DNA from: Aeromicrobium yanjiei
Lineage (GTDB): Bacteria; Actinomycetota; Actinomycetes; Propionibacteriales; Nocardioidaceae
Reading direction: 5' to 3'
Assembly: GCF_009649075.1 (NCBI RefSeq)
Contig: NZ_CP045737.1
Location: 3,100,001 to 3,164,000 of the forward strand
Length of the DNA stretch: 64,000 bases
The stretch's first letter is position 1; each line of letters starts with the position of its first letter. Made by a program: the position numbers and the translations under genes. Positions 7,610 through 17,782 of this stretch are shown here, in pieces. The notes beneath the pieces were generated by a model. That model saw nothing but the letters and a program-made list of their open reading frames with translations. It ran no database searches and was not told the origin of the DNA.

Positions 7610-8539
7610 ATGACCGATGACTCGAGGTCGTGGGAGATCGCCCGGCGGCTGTACGCCCTGCCGCGCGCGGACTTCATCCCTGCACGCAACGCCGAGGCCC
7701 GCGAGCTGAAGGGCTCGGACGGCGACCTCGCCCGCGCGGTCGCCACGTGGGGCAAGCCCACCGCCGCCGCCGACCTGGTCAACCGGCTGGTCCGGGCCCG
7801 GGCCGACCTGGTCGACGAGGTCGGCGAGCTCGGCCGGCGCCTGCGATCGGCCCAGCGCCGCTCCGAGGCCGCCGAGCTCCGGGGCCTCGACCAGGAGCGG
7901 CGCGCACTCGTCGGCCGTGCGGTCGACGCTGCACGAGCCGTCGCCGAGGACGGTGACGGCCACGCCACCGACGCCACACTTCGCGATGTCGAGCAGACGG
8001 TCTGGGCGGCCGTCGTGGACGCCGGCGCCTTCGCCGCGTTCCGGGCCGGCGTCCTCGTGCGCCCGATGGCGCCCGGCGGCTTCGGCGAGGTCGACGTCTC
8101 CGCGTCCTCGGCGCTGCCCGTCGAGGCGGACGAGAGCGCAGAGGACACCGCGCCGGTGCCGCCGCGGGCCCGCCCCGCCGCCGCGCAGAAGACGGAACCG
8201 CCCCGGCCGCCGTCCCCCACCCCCGAGCAGCTGGCGGCCCGCCGCAAGGCGCGCAAGGACCTCGACGCCGCGGCCCAGGACCTGGCGGCCGCGCAGCAGG
8301 CGTCCGAGGAGGCCGCCCGTCTCGCCGAAGAGTCCGAGCACCGCGCCGAGGACCTGCAGCGCGAGCGCGACGAGCTGCGCGAGCGGCTCGCCGATCTCGA
8401 GCGCGAGGCGCGCGAGAGCGTCCGCCTCGCGAAGGAGCAACAGGCCGCGCTGCGCACGGCCGAGCGCGAGCGTCGTACCGCGGTCGCCCGGCACGAGCGA
8501 GCACAGCGCCGTCTCGAGCAGGCCGAGGACGTCCGCTGA
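7610..8539 (+). CDS. Coiled-coil protein, unknown function
   Basis: The protein has 309 residues. An N-terminal helical region (about 1-165, starting MTDDSRSWEIARRLYALPRA) has several Arg/Asp-rich helices. A proline-rich acidic linker (about 165-205) follows, then a long charged Ala/Glu/Arg coiled coil to the end (about 205-309). There is no membrane segment or signal peptide. I do not recognise a family. An in-frame ATG at 7601 is the alternative start; GACGAT ends 7 nt before 7610, resembling the leaderless pattern of neighbouring genes. Confidence 0.75.
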   Translation: MTDDSRSWEIARRLYALPRADFIPARNAEARELKGSDGDLARAVATWGKPTAAADLVNRLVRARADLVDEVGELGRRLRSAQRRSEAAELRGLDQERRALVGRAVDAARAVAEDGDGHATDATLRDVEQTVWAAVVDAGAFAAFRAGVLVRPMAPGGFGEVDVSASSALPVEADESAEDTAPVPPRARPAAAQKTEPPRPPSPTPEQLAARRKARKDLDAAAQDLAAAQQASEEAARLAEESEHRAEDLQRERDELRERLADLEREARESVRLAKEQQAALRTAERERRTAVARHERAQRRLEQAEDVR

Positions 8540-8555
8540 TTCGAGTCGACACCGG

Positions 8556-8581
8556 GTTTGACCGCCGGGTCAGCGGGGTAC
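8556..8581 (+). promoter_or_regulatory. SigB/SigF-like promoter GTTT-N16-GGGTAC
   Basis: GTTT at 8556-8559 and GGGTAC at 8576-8581 are separated by exactly 16 bases, matching the established SigB/SigF consensus of actinobacteria (GTTT, about 16 bp, GGGTA). The same arrangement precedes katE. Transcription would begin only a few bases before the ATG at 8592. Confidence 0.6.
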
Positions 8582-8591
8582 TCGCGCCGCC

Positions 8592-8762
8592 ATGATGACG
8601 ATGTTGGGCGCCATGACGACCACACCGGTCCTGATCACCGCGGAGATCGCCTCCGGCCTCGGGGCCGCCATGTCCACGACCCTGGGCCGCCCGGGTCGCG
8701 AGCGCCGCTCCTGGCTGCGGCCCGCGCACCACGTCCTGCCGGCGACTGGACGCACCGCATGA
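8592..8762 (+). CDS. Small protein of 56 residues, unknown (tentative)
   Basis: The frame starts MMTMLGAMTTTPVLITAEIA and ends in a basic tail (RPGRERRSW ... GRTA). Its stop overlaps the next start (ATGA at 8759-8762), as expected for a translationally coupled pair. Third codon positions are G/C rich. There is no good ribosome-binding site, but the SigB/SigF-like promoter places the transcript start just upstream of the first ATG. It could instead be only a leader for the following gene. Confidence 0.4.
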   Translation: MMTMLGAMTTTPVLITAEIASGLGAAMSTTLGRPGRERRSWLRPAHHVLPATGRTA

Positions 8763-8986
8763 GCGACGAGACGCCTTCCCCCATCCAGCCGAGCGTCGAA
8801 GAGGTCGACGCCGAGGTCCGCGCCAAGCTGACCGGCCAGAGCGTGTCCGACATCGCCCAGCAGGCCGAGAGCGCCTACGCGACGATCAACGTACGGCTGA
8901 CGGGCGAGCAGCTCGCGGACTACGCCGACGCGGTCAGCAACGGCGCGGCCTTCGACATCACGCAGGCGGTCGAGCGCTCGTCCTGA
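8759..8986 (+). CDS. Small protein of 75 residues, unknown
   Basis: The protein starts MSDETPSPIQPSVEEVDAEV and is acidic. Its second half looks helical (LTGQSVSDIAQQAESAYATI, then LTGEQLADYADAVSNGA). There is no membrane segment or known motif. The start overlaps the stop of the 56-residue frame. The 3' end overlaps the opposite-strand DUF7218 gene by 67 bp. The upstream SigB/SigF-like promoter suggests stress control. Confidence 0.6.
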   Translation: MSDETPSPIQPSVEEVDAEVRAKLTGQSVSDIAQQAESAYATINVRLTGEQLADYADAVSNGAAFDITQAVERSS

Positions 8987-9177
8987 GCCTCGGGCACCGT
9001 CCATTCCTCGTACGACCCCGACTCGCCGCCCTTGCGGGCGACGGAGGACTTCGAGCGTCCCTTCTGCGCGGCGGCGTTGGAGATCCGGGCCGCCTTCTCC
9101 TTGGACGCGCCCTGTTCGCGGAGCTCCTCGTACATCTCGGGCTTCTTGAGGCTCGGGGCCTTGTCGTCCTTCGGCAT
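8920..9177 (-). CDS. DUF7218-like small basic protein
   Basis: The protein of 85 residues starts MPKDDKAPSLKKPEMYEELREQGASKEKAARISNAA in two parts: a Lys/Arg-rich helix with EELREQGASKEKAARI, and a flexible GRSKSSVARKGG region. A tail with YEEWTVPE follows. This order matches small DUF7218-type proteins of actinobacteria, some related to Rho-N/SAP-like nucleic-acid-binding stubs. GAGGAG lies 5-6 nt before the ATG. GGGTAT (9222-9227, minus) upstream is a SigB/SigF-like -10, with a weak -35. Confidence 0.75.
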   Translation of the reverse strand: MPKDDKAPSLKKPEMYEELREQGASKEKAARISNAAAQKGRSKSSVARKGGESGSYEEWTVPEAQDERSTACVMSKAAPLLTASA

Positions 9178-9221
9178 CGCACTCTCCTCGTCGTGTCGTG
9201 GCCGCTGTCGTGGTGTCGGGC

Positions 9222-9254
9222 ATACCCGGTTTCAAGCCGGGGCACTCAGGGCAC
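9222..9254. promoter_or_regulatory. Overlapping face-to-face SigB/SigF-like promoters
   Basis: On the plus strand GTTT (9229-9232), 16 bp, GGGCAC (9249-9254) precedes the SDR start by 9 bp. On the minus strand GGGTAT (9227-9222) serves the DUF7218 gene, with only a poor -35 match (GAGT) 16 bp upstream. The two would transcribe divergent genes from overlapping DNA. Confidence 0.4.
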
Positions 9255-9263
9255 CTGAACGAC

Positions 9264-10133
9264 ATGACTTCTGACAACGGATCCACCCAGTTCCCCGAGC
9301 AGCAGCAGACCCCTCCCGGCCGGACCGACGCGATGGATCCGCTCCCCGACCACGGCGAGGAGAGCTACCGCGGCACCGGACGACTGAACGGCCGCCGCGC
9401 CCTCATCACCGGCGGCGATTCAGGCATCGGCCGTGCGGTCGCGATCGCCTACGCCCGTGAGGGTGCCGACGTCGCGTTCACCTACCTGGCCGAGGAGCAG
9501 GACGACGCCGACCAGACCAAGGCGCTCGTCGAGGCCGAGGGTCGTACGTGCCTCGCGATGATCGCCGACCTGCGCGAGCGCGAGACGTGCGACCGGGTGA
9601 TCGAGGAGACCGTCGCGGGCCTCGGCGGCCTCGACATCCTGGTCAACAACGCGGGCTACCAGATGGCGCGCGAGTCGAGCCTCGCGGAGATGACCGACGA
9701 GAACATCGAGCGCACCTATCGGACCAACCTGTTCCCGGTCCTGTGGCTCGCCCGTGCCGCCGAGCCGCACCTGGCCGCGGGCTCGTCGATCATCAACAAC
9801 TCCTCGATCCAGGCCTTCGACCCGTCGGTGACGCTGCTGGACTACGCGTCCTCCAAAGCCGCGATCAACAACCTGACGGTCAACCTCGCGGCTCAGCTCG
9901 GCCCCAAGGGCGTACGCGTCAACGCCGTCGCACCCGGTCCGATCTGGACGCCGCTGCAGCCTGCGACGCAGTCCCCCGAGAAGGTCGCCCACCTCGGTGA
10001 GGAGACACCGCTCGGCCGTGCGGGGCAGCCCGCCGAGGTCGCCCCCGCGTTCGTGTTCCTCGCCTCGGAGTCCGATGCGAGCTATGTCTCGGGCACCGTG
10101 CTCGGCGTGACCGGCGGCAAGGCGGTGTTCTGA
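9264..10133 (+). CDS. SDR-family oxidoreductase, general-stress type (YghA/GsP39-like)
   Basis: The protein has 289 residues with an N-terminal extension rich in Gln and Pro before the SDR fold. Nucleotide binding is by ALITGGDSGIGRAVAIAYA (about residues 44-62), followed by NNAG. The active site has Ser (SSIINNSSI) and YxxSK (LLDYASSKAA), and VNAVAPGPIWTPL closes the loop. The long N-terminus with PLPDHGEESYRGTGRLNGR is typical of the YghA/YdaD general stress group. The ATG at 9264 lies just after a SigB/SigF-like promoter. A short proline-rich frame and katE follow. Confidence 0.9.
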   Translation: MTSDNGSTQFPEQQQTPPGRTDAMDPLPDHGEESYRGTGRLNGRRALITGGDSGIGRAVAIAYAREGADVAFTYLAEEQDDADQTKALVEAEGRTCLAMIADLRERETCDRVIEETVAGLGGLDILVNNAGYQMARESSLAEMTDENIERTYRTNLFPVLWLARAAEPHLAAGSSIINNSSIQAFDPSVTLLDYASSKAAINNLTVNLAAQLGPKGVRVNAVAPGPIWTPLQPATQSPEKVAHLGEETPLGRAGQPAEVAPAFVFLASESDASYVSGTVLGVTGGKAVF

Positions 10134-10136
10134 GTG

Positions 10137-10268
10137 ATGAGCACCTCACCCGACCGCCCCCTGGCCACGCCGCGTCCCGGCGATCCGGACCACCAGCCCA
10201 ACGATCCCGAGGTCGAGGGCAACCCGGTGACCCATCCGAACCCGGCGGAAGCGCCGCCGAGCGACTGA
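10137..10268 (+). CDS. Proline-rich small protein of 43 residues (tentative)
   Basis: The frame starts MSTSPDRPLATPRPGDPDHQ and ends NPAEAPPSD. It begins 3 bp after the SDR stop, so it could be translated by coupling. It is acidic, disordered-looking and Pro/Asp rich, with no recognised family. The position between two stress genes and the high G+C at third positions support it, but a frame of this length could also be chance. Confidence 0.4.
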   Translation: MSTSPDRPLATPRPGDPDHQPNDPEVEGNPVTHPNPAEAPPSD

Positions 10269-10273
10269 GTCGG

Positions 10274-10299
10274 GTTTGCGCGGCTCCCTTGTCGGGTAC
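10274..10299 (+). promoter_or_regulatory. SigB/SigF-like promoter of katE (GTTT-N16-GGGTAC)
   Basis: GTTT (10274-10277) and GGGTAC (10294-10299) are 16 bp apart, the same as in the promoter at 8556. Transcription would begin near 10306, giving a leader of about 30 nt before the katE ATG. KatE-type catalases are known general-stress genes, which agrees with this promoter class. Confidence 0.65.
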
Positions 10300-10335
10300 C
10301 TCGCCACTCAACGCACGTACGCACGACAAGGGAGC
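10283..10335. repeat. 12-bp perfect inverted repeat spanning the katE promoter and ribosome-binding site
   Basis: GCTCCCTTGTCG (10283-10294) is repeated inverted as CGACAAGGGAGC (10324-10335), with 29 bp between. The left arm occupies the -35/-10 spacer and the right arm contains the AAGGGAG ribosome-binding site. Since the left arm lies upstream of the predicted transcript start, the repeat would act in DNA, for example as paired operator sites, rather than as an RNA hairpin. Confidence 0.6.
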
Positions 10336-10338
10336 AGC

Positions 10339-12627
<2,289 letters not shown>

Positions 12628-12635
12628 GTGAATCG

Positions 12636-12683
12636 AACCCCGCTGGGCCTGACGTTTCTGCGTCAGGCCCAGCGGGGTTTGTC
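12636..12683 (+). terminator. Intrinsic terminator after katE
   Basis: A 19-bp perfect stem (ACCCCGCTGGGCCTGACG with its complement, plus one A/T pair) closes a loop TTTCTG, and the sequence continues TTGT. It lies 9 nt after the katE stop and may also serve the convergent small membrane protein gene from the other side. Confidence 0.85.
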
Positions 12684-12999
12684 ATTCCCCGCGCTGGTGC
12701 GGGGGTGGTGAGCGGAGGACGGGGCCCGGTGAACCCGGCAGGTTGAACTCGCCACCCGCGCGCCAGCGCCTGATGCCGCGCCCCACGCGCAGTCCGCCGA
12801 AGATCATGAGCCACGTCGGCAGAACGTACGAAAACAGATTGGCGCCGACAGAGAGGCTCCCGAACGCGTTGAGAGCCCCCAGGACCACAAATCCCAGCCC
12901 GAACCATGCGCTATTGGTGAAGACGCGCTCCTCCCGGCGCTCGCGCGCCTCCTCGGCGTCGTACACCCAGCGCTGCCACCACGTCCGCTTGCGAGTCAC
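12682..12999 (-). CDS. Small two-spanning membrane protein
   Basis: The protein has 105 residues. A charged N-terminus (VTRKRTWWQRWVYDAEEARERREE) is followed by two hydrophobic segments (about 32-52 and 58-76) joined by a short loop, then GLRVGRGIRRWRAGGEFNLPG and a Pro-rich tail. It resembles small 2TM-domain proteins of actinobacteria with no known function. GTG at 12999 is preferred because the sequence upstream loses protein-like character. It shares the hairpin terminator region with katE. Confidence 0.68.
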   Translation of the reverse strand: MTRKRTWWQRWVYDAEEARERREERVFTNSAWFGLGFVVLGALNAFGSLSVGANLFSYVLPTWLMIFGGLRVGRGIRRWRAGGEFNLPGSPGPVLRSPPPHQRGE

Positions 13000-13199
13000 G
13001 ACTGCCCCGTCCCTCGTGCGTCGTGCGACCGGCCCATCGATACCTGCTCTGTCCCCATGGGCGCCCCTCGATCGTGTGAGTAGAGGCTGGCGCACGGCTC
13101 TGGGCGGCGCAACATTTCGCCGTATGTCGGTCAGCCGGGGCGACGCCTTTGACGCGGTCGCGAGGCCGACCTCATGAGGTCGGCGTCTAGGGTAGGTCC

Positions 13200-13805
13200 G
13201 TGAATTTCTCCCCGCGCGCCCTCTCGTCTGCGCTGGCCGTGGTCGGCGCCAGCCTGGTGCTCGGGGGCCTGACCTCGTGGGCACAGGGCGTGCTGCCGGA
13301 TGCGCTCGAGTCTTTCGCCAACTCACCATCCGGCTGGACGGCGCTGACCGCACTGCTCGTCGCCGCGACGCGGCCGTCGCTGACTCGAGGCGCGGTGCTC
13401 GGAGTGGCCTCGTTCGTTGCGCTGGTGCTGGGCTACACCGTCGCCTCCGAACTGCGCGGGCTCACCTACGACCCGGCGTTCTGGAGCGTGGTCGGCATCA
13501 TCGCCGGCCCATTCGTCGGCATCGCGGCCGCCGCGGTCGTGGGCCCCCACGCCACCCGCGCCGCGCTCGGCGCGGGCGCCCTCGCGGGTGTGCTGATCGC
13601 GGACGGCATTTACGGGCTGACCGAGGTCAGCTCCAGCACCAGCCCGTTCTACTGGACCCTGTGCCTCGTGGCCGGTGCAGCCTTGATCGCAATCATGGCC
13701 ACCCGCTTGCGCACGTCTGCCGCCGCGGCAGGCGTCGTCGCCAGCGCCGTGGGGGCCACCGGCGTGCTGAGCGTGGGGTACGTCGTCCTCAACGGGGTGT
13801 ATTGA
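13200..13805 (+). CDS. DUF6518-type membrane protein
   Basis: The protein of 201 residues has about six hydrophobic segments (8-30, 45-60, 65-85, 95-115, 120-140, 150-195), many glycines and no extended loops. The layout fits the DUF6518 family. TAGGGT lies 6 nt before the GTG start, a leaderless pattern. A gap of about 200 nt separates it from the divergent membrane protein gene; I see nothing else in that gap. Function is unknown. Confidence 0.72.
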   Translation: MNFSPRALSSALAVVGASLVLGGLTSWAQGVLPDALESFANSPSGWTALTALLVAATRPSLTRGAVLGVASFVALVLGYTVASELRGLTYDPAFWSVVGIIAGPFVGIAAAAVVGPHATRAALGAGALAGVLIADGIYGLTEVSSSTSPFYWTLCLVAGAALIAIMATRLRTSAAAAGVVASAVGATGVLSVGYVVLNGVY

Positions 13806-13864
13806 CCCCGCAACGGCCTGCCTCGTGCGGGCGGCTGCTCGACGCCATCAGCGCCAGGACGTCG

Positions 13865-14239
13865 TCAGTTCTTCAACAATGCGAACGTAGCCAGCGCATG
13901 CACCAGTGACTTGCCATCCTGCTCAACGTCCGCCTCGCACACAACGAGACTGTCCCCGCGCTTGCGCACCTGGGCTGTGACGACGAGCCGACCGGGCTCG
14001 CCAGGGTGCAAATAGGTGAGCGTGAGCTGACTGGTGACAGGGCTCTCGCCCTCGACGGCACCTCGGATGGCTGCGCCCATCGTCGCGTCGACCAGAGTGG
14101 CAAGCAGGCCCCCGTGAATAGTGCCCGCCGCGTTGAGGTGCCGGTCATCGGCATCCAAGGTCAGCGTCGCCCGCCCGTCACCTGAGTCGGGAGAATTGGC
14201 GCCGATCGTCGACATGAAGTTGTGCTTGTTGTCAGTCAC
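13865..14239 (-). CDS. PaaI-family hotdog-fold thioesterase
   Basis: The protein of 124 residues has the hotdog signature LNAAGTIHGGLLATLVDATMG (HGG followed by Asp in the long helix, about residues 40-60), then SQLTLTYLHPGEPGRLVVTA and ADVEQDGKSLVHALATFAL. Such enzymes hydrolyse acyl-CoA or phenylacetyl-CoA thioesters; the substrate is unknown. GTG 14239 gives the usual family length; an ATG 30 bases upstream would add unrelated residues. It is divergent from the VOC gene and convergent with the DUF6518 gene. Confidence 0.86.
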   Translation of the reverse strand: MTDNKHNFMSTIGANSPDSGDGRATLTLDADDRHLNAAGTIHGGLLATLVDATMGAAIRGAVEGESPVTSQLTLTYLHPGEPGRLVVTAQVRKRGDSLVVCEADVEQDGKSLVHALATFALLKN

Positions 14240-14346
14240 GAGAGGTCTGTTACCCCCGGCTCCACACATGATTCACGCGACGTTCGCTCCGCGATGCCGG
14301 ATGTAGAAGGGTTGTCGACGATGCGCGGGTGAGTAAGGTGCCGCGT

Positions 14347-14784
14347 ATGCCCATCAAGCTGGAGAACGTCGGCATTGCCGTCCGCGATCTCGAGGCGGCG
14401 ATCGCCTTCTTCACGGACCTGGGGCTCACCGTCCTGGGCCGTGACACCGTCAGTGGAGACTGGGCTGACACTGCCGTCGGTCTCGACGGCAACCATGCCA
14501 GGATCGCCCTGCTGCAGACGCCGGACGGCGAAGGCCGGCTCGAGCTCTTCGAGTACATCCATCCCGACGCGATCGAGACCGAGCCCACCCAACCCAACGA
14601 GATAGGCATGCACCGCGTCGCCTTCTCGGTCGATGACATCGACGCAGCCCTCAAGATCGCTGCGCGCCACGGCTGCCATCCGCTGCGGGGCGTGGCTACC
14701 TACCGGGACCTCTACAAGCTCTCCTACGTCCGCGGCCCCAGCGGCATCCTCGTCATGCTCGCGGAGGATCTCACCAAGACGTGA
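14347..14784 (+). CDS. VOC/glyoxalase-family protein
   Basis: The protein of 145 residues has two beta-alpha-beta-beta-beta modules. The first is KLENVGIAVRDLEAAIAFFTDLGL and the second is GMHRVAFSVDDIDAALK with GPSGILVMLAEDL. Candidate metal ligands are His in GMHRVAF and the two Glu of RLELFEY and LAEDL. Lactoylglutathione lyase, dioxygenase and epimerase members share this fold, so the reaction is not assigned. TAAGGT lies 7 nt before the ATG (leaderless); a GTG at 14329 is an alternative start. Confidence 0.8.
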   Translation: MPIKLENVGIAVRDLEAAIAFFTDLGLTVLGRDTVSGDWADTAVGLDGNHARIALLQTPDGEGRLELFEYIHPDAIETEPTQPNEIGMHRVAFSVDDIDAALKIAARHGCHPLRGVATYRDLYKLSYVRGPSGILVMLAEDLTKT

Positions 14785-14790
14785 ACTCGG

Positions 14791-16206
14791 TCAGGTGCGC
14801 CTTCTCCGGGAGAGGAGCACGAGGGGTATCGCGATGAGGATGATCCCGATGAGGAAGCAGACCGCTGCCGCTGCGAAGAGCGAGACCCCGATCACTGCGA
14901 TGATCGGGAACTTCGCGCCGATCGACGCGTCCACCGCGACGGCCGGCCTGGTGTCGGCGTTCATCACCACGAAGGTCCAGTCACCGCCGGAGGGTTTCCA
15001 CGTCAGGTCGAGCCGCCCCGACCCGCTGGCGGTGGCGTCCCAGAAGTCCTCCGACTGCGGCGGAGCAGGGAGGACGGTCCCGGGCTGGTGGCGGAAGACC
15101 GGCTTGCCGTCGTGCAGGTCGACGAAGATGTCGTGCGGGACGTCGGCAAGGTAGCGCCGGACCTCCTCGGTGGGCCCCACCCCGACGAAGAGGTCACGGC
15201 CCGTGAGCGAGCGCACCTCGAGCTTCGTCTCACCCAGGATGTTGTCCGGGAGGACGCTCTCGGGCCCGTCGCCCAGGTCGAGGTTCTCGGAGGTGATCGC
15301 GGCAGCCGAGCTGGTGAGCACCTTGGTGTCGCTCATCAAGAACTCGTCGTCGTCCTCGAGGCTCACATCGAGGACGGCCAGCGCGGCGCCGCCTGCGAAG
15401 AGGGCCAGGCTCGTGGCGAGGGCGACTGACCCAGCGACTGCTGAGAGCACCTTGGGGAGGGTCCAGTCCTTCGTCCTCGCCCCGTCATGCTCCCCCTCGG
15501 CCGTTACGGCAGCTGACGCCGCATCCACGTGCTCGGGCTCGGGCTCGGGCTCGGTACCGCCCTGGTCGAGCGCGAACGGGGGGTAGCGGTCGGTCATGAG
15601 CAGGACGTAGGCGGCGAGCCGGTAGACCCACCTGTGCAGGCCCATGACGAAGTCGAAGATTCCCGCGGGATAGTGACGACGGAAGAGCAGGACCACGGCC
15701 GCCACCAGGACCAGCACCCCGATGAGCCCCACCTGGGGCGTCCACGGAAGGTCGCTGTCGGTGGAGTAGGTCCCTACGCCGACGAAGAGCCCGACCACCA
15801 GGTAGTGCGGGATCGCGAGCAACCACCACTTGACCAGGACGAGGCCGCGGGAGAGGCGCTCGGGTCGCGGCAACACCAGACGCGCGGGATAGCTGGGGTC
15901 GTCACGCAGCGAGAACGGTGGGTAGCGGTCGGTCCCCAGCGCCCCGTACCCGTAGAAGCTCACGCGCCAGGACCAACGGAGCACCCCGACGTTGAAGTCG
16001 AAGAGCGCACGCGGGTATCTCCCCGTCACCAGGATCGCGAAGAAGGCCAGGAAGGTGAACACGCCGACTGTCAGCCACAGAAAGAACAGCACGATGTAGT
16101 GCGGGATGAGCAGGAGCCACTTGACCAGCCAGAGCGCCCGACTCGCCTGGTCCAGGTTTCCTTCGAGACGCAAGGGATGGATGACGGTGGCTGAGTCCGT
16201 GGCCAT
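14791..16206 (-). CDS. Membrane protein with two DUF4389 units
   Basis: The protein has 471 residues. Two similar units follow one another (about 10-110 and 115-215). Each has the pattern LVKWLLLIPHYIVLF or LVKWWLLAIPHYLVVG, then GRYPRALFDFNVGVLRW or HYPAGIFDFVMGLHRW, and DRYPPFSL or DRYPPFAL, as in DUF4389 proteins. An acidic linker with PEPEPEPE, a transmembrane segment (about 260-285), a large outside-facing domain (about 290-430) and a C-terminal transmembrane helix with an RRRRT tail follow. GAGGAA precedes the ATG. Function is unknown. The 226 bp upstream, before the divergent HNH gene, holds nothing recognised beyond that gene's promoter. Confidence 0.85.
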   Translation of the reverse strand: MATDSATVIHPLRLEGNLDQASRALWLVKWLLLIPHYIVLFFLWLTVGVFTFLAFFAILVTGRYPRALFDFNVGVLRWSWRVSFYGYGALGTDRYPPFSLRDDPSYPARLVLPRPERLSRGLVLVKWWLLAIPHYLVVGLFVGVGTYSTDSDLPWTPQVGLIGVLVLVAAVVLLFRRHYPAGIFDFVMGLHRWVYRLAAYVLLMTDRYPPFALDQGGTEPEPEPEHVDAASAAVTAEGEHDGARTKDWTLPKVLSAVAGSVALATSLALFAGGAALAVLDVSLEDDDEFLMSDTKVLTSSAAAITSENLDLGDGPESVLPDNILGETKLEVRSLTGRDLFVGVGPTEEVRRYLADVPHDIFVDLHDGKPVFRHQPGTVLPAPPQSEDFWDATASGSGRLDLTWKPSGGDWTFVVMNADTRPAVAVDASIGAKFPIIAVIGVSLFAAAAVCFLIGIILIAIPLVLLSRRRRT

Positions 16207-16432
16207 GGTTCCTCGATTGCCTAGATGGGCATGGGGGGTTTCCTAGGAGAAGCCTCCGCACCCGGTGGCGGAGTCACCAGAGGCCTCCGGCCACGAGTCC
16301 CGGGAGGCTAAGGTCCCGGGCGCAACGGATGACAAACCGGCGGTGGGGCCGCAGGATCTCGGTGTCCACACCGCGTTGAAAGACCCCGCGGTCGCAGGAA
16401 GGAGTGTCAGTGGGCACCCCTAGATTTGAGGT

Positions 16433-17617
16433 ATGGCCACCAGCACAGCACCGACGACAGAGGATCTGTCCGACGTCGTGCGCTGGCAGGCCCGAGCCGA
16501 GGCGTACGCGATCGGCCGGATGGTCGACTATCGCGACGCGGAGATGGCACGGACTGCACTGATCGAGTCGTCGCTGCGGCGCAAGATCGAGCGATCCGCG
16601 ATCGCGCTGACGATCGGCGAGGCGACTGGGATGTCGGAGGCGCAGATCCACCTACGGCTGTCGATCGCCGACCGCGTGCGCGAGAAGACGCCCCTCGTGT
16701 GGGAGGCATTCGTCGACGGGCTGATCGACTTCTCTCGGCTCCGCGACATCAGCGCGACCATCGAGAAGCTGCACCGCGAAGAATCCATCGCCCGCCTCGA
16801 GAGTCGGGTCATCGGCTACGCGACCAGCCACACCGGCGCCGAGCTGCGGCAGTGGCTGCGCCGGTTCGTCCAGCGTGTCGAGGCCGACCTCGCGATTGAA
16901 CGGGCCGAGACCGAACGCGCCGACCGGCACGTGACGGTCACTCACGGGGATGACTCGATGTCCTGGCTCAACGCCTACCTGCCGTCCCACCAGGCAGCCG
17001 CCATCGAAGCCCGCCTTCGCAAGGACACTCGCAAGCCGGTCGAGCCCGATGACGACCGCACGGTCGCTCAGCGCGAGGCGGACCTGCTCGTCGCTTGGTG
17101 CACCAGCTCGGACGCCGCCACCTCAGCCGTTGACGCGAACATCGCGGTCACCGTCGGGGCAGACGTCCTCGCCGGTGCGACACCGGGGTTCGCGGAGTCG
17201 ACCGACGGGGCCTGGGCTGTCCCGGCCCCTTGGCTTGCCGAGGTGATTGCGACCGGGAGCACGTTCTGGCACCGCATCGTCGTCGACCCGGTCACCGACG
17301 ACGTCCTTTCGCACGAATATGTTGGCCGGTTCGCACCCGACACCCTCGCGGTTGCCCTGCAGTTCCTGCACGGGGTCTGCCAGGCACCCGGCTGCAGGGT
17401 GCCCTCGGGGCGGTGCGATCTCGACCACCGAATAGCCCACCCGGTTGGTCCCACCAGTGGCGACAACATGGGACCGCTGTGTCGAAGACACCACAACCTC
17501 AAGAGCCACGGCCTGCTCCACTGGTCGACCAGCCCACCGCAACCACCACCCGAGCCCCTCGTCATCGAGCTCTACCCACCGACGCCCTCCATCGAGATGG
17601 AGTACGTCGCGGCCTGA
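16433..17617 (+). CDS. HNH endonuclease with DUF222 domain
   Basis: The protein of 394 residues has an N-terminal DUF222-type helical region (about 20-290). The C-terminal HNH nuclease motif follows at about 316-362: CQAPGCRVPSGRCDLDH, then TSGDNMGPLCRRHHNLKSHG with paired cysteines and histidines for zinc and metal. Families of this kind (13E12-repeat-like) are abundant in actinobacterial genomes, often in several copies and sometimes in mobile settings. TAGATT lies 6 nt before the ATG (leaderless). No repeats or integrase are seen beside it. Confidence 0.9.
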   Translation: MATSTAPTTEDLSDVVRWQARAEAYAIGRMVDYRDAEMARTALIESSLRRKIERSAIALTIGEATGMSEAQIHLRLSIADRVREKTPLVWEAFVDGLIDFSRLRDISATIEKLHREESIARLESRVIGYATSHTGAELRQWLRRFVQRVEADLAIERAETERADRHVTVTHGDDSMSWLNAYLPSHQAAAIEARLRKDTRKPVEPDDDRTVAQREADLLVAWCTSSDAATSAVDANIAVTVGADVLAGATPGFAESTDGAWAVPAPWLAEVIATGSTFWHRIVVDPVTDDVLSHEYVGRFAPDTLAVALQFLHGVCQAPGCRVPSGRCDLDHRIAHPVGPTSGDNMGPLCRRHHNLKSHGLLHWSTSPPQPPPEPLVIELYPPTPSIEMEYVAA

Positions 17618-17782
17618 CCCGAGCCGGACCGCGGATACACGGACCCACCAGTCCGTACCAGGATCTGTGGGGCCCGCTGTGCACACCTCCGCCCGCTGTG
17701 ACCATGTGCGTGTGCGAAAGTCAGGCCGTGACAGGCACCAAGCAACTGCAACACCTCGGCCTCCTTTTCGAGGAGCGGGCAC

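Noticed and set aside
16433-17617. Mobile element suggested by the HNH/DUF222 gene
   Set aside because: No terminal repeats, target duplication or transposase were found around it. Such genes are ordinary chromosomal members in actinobacteria.
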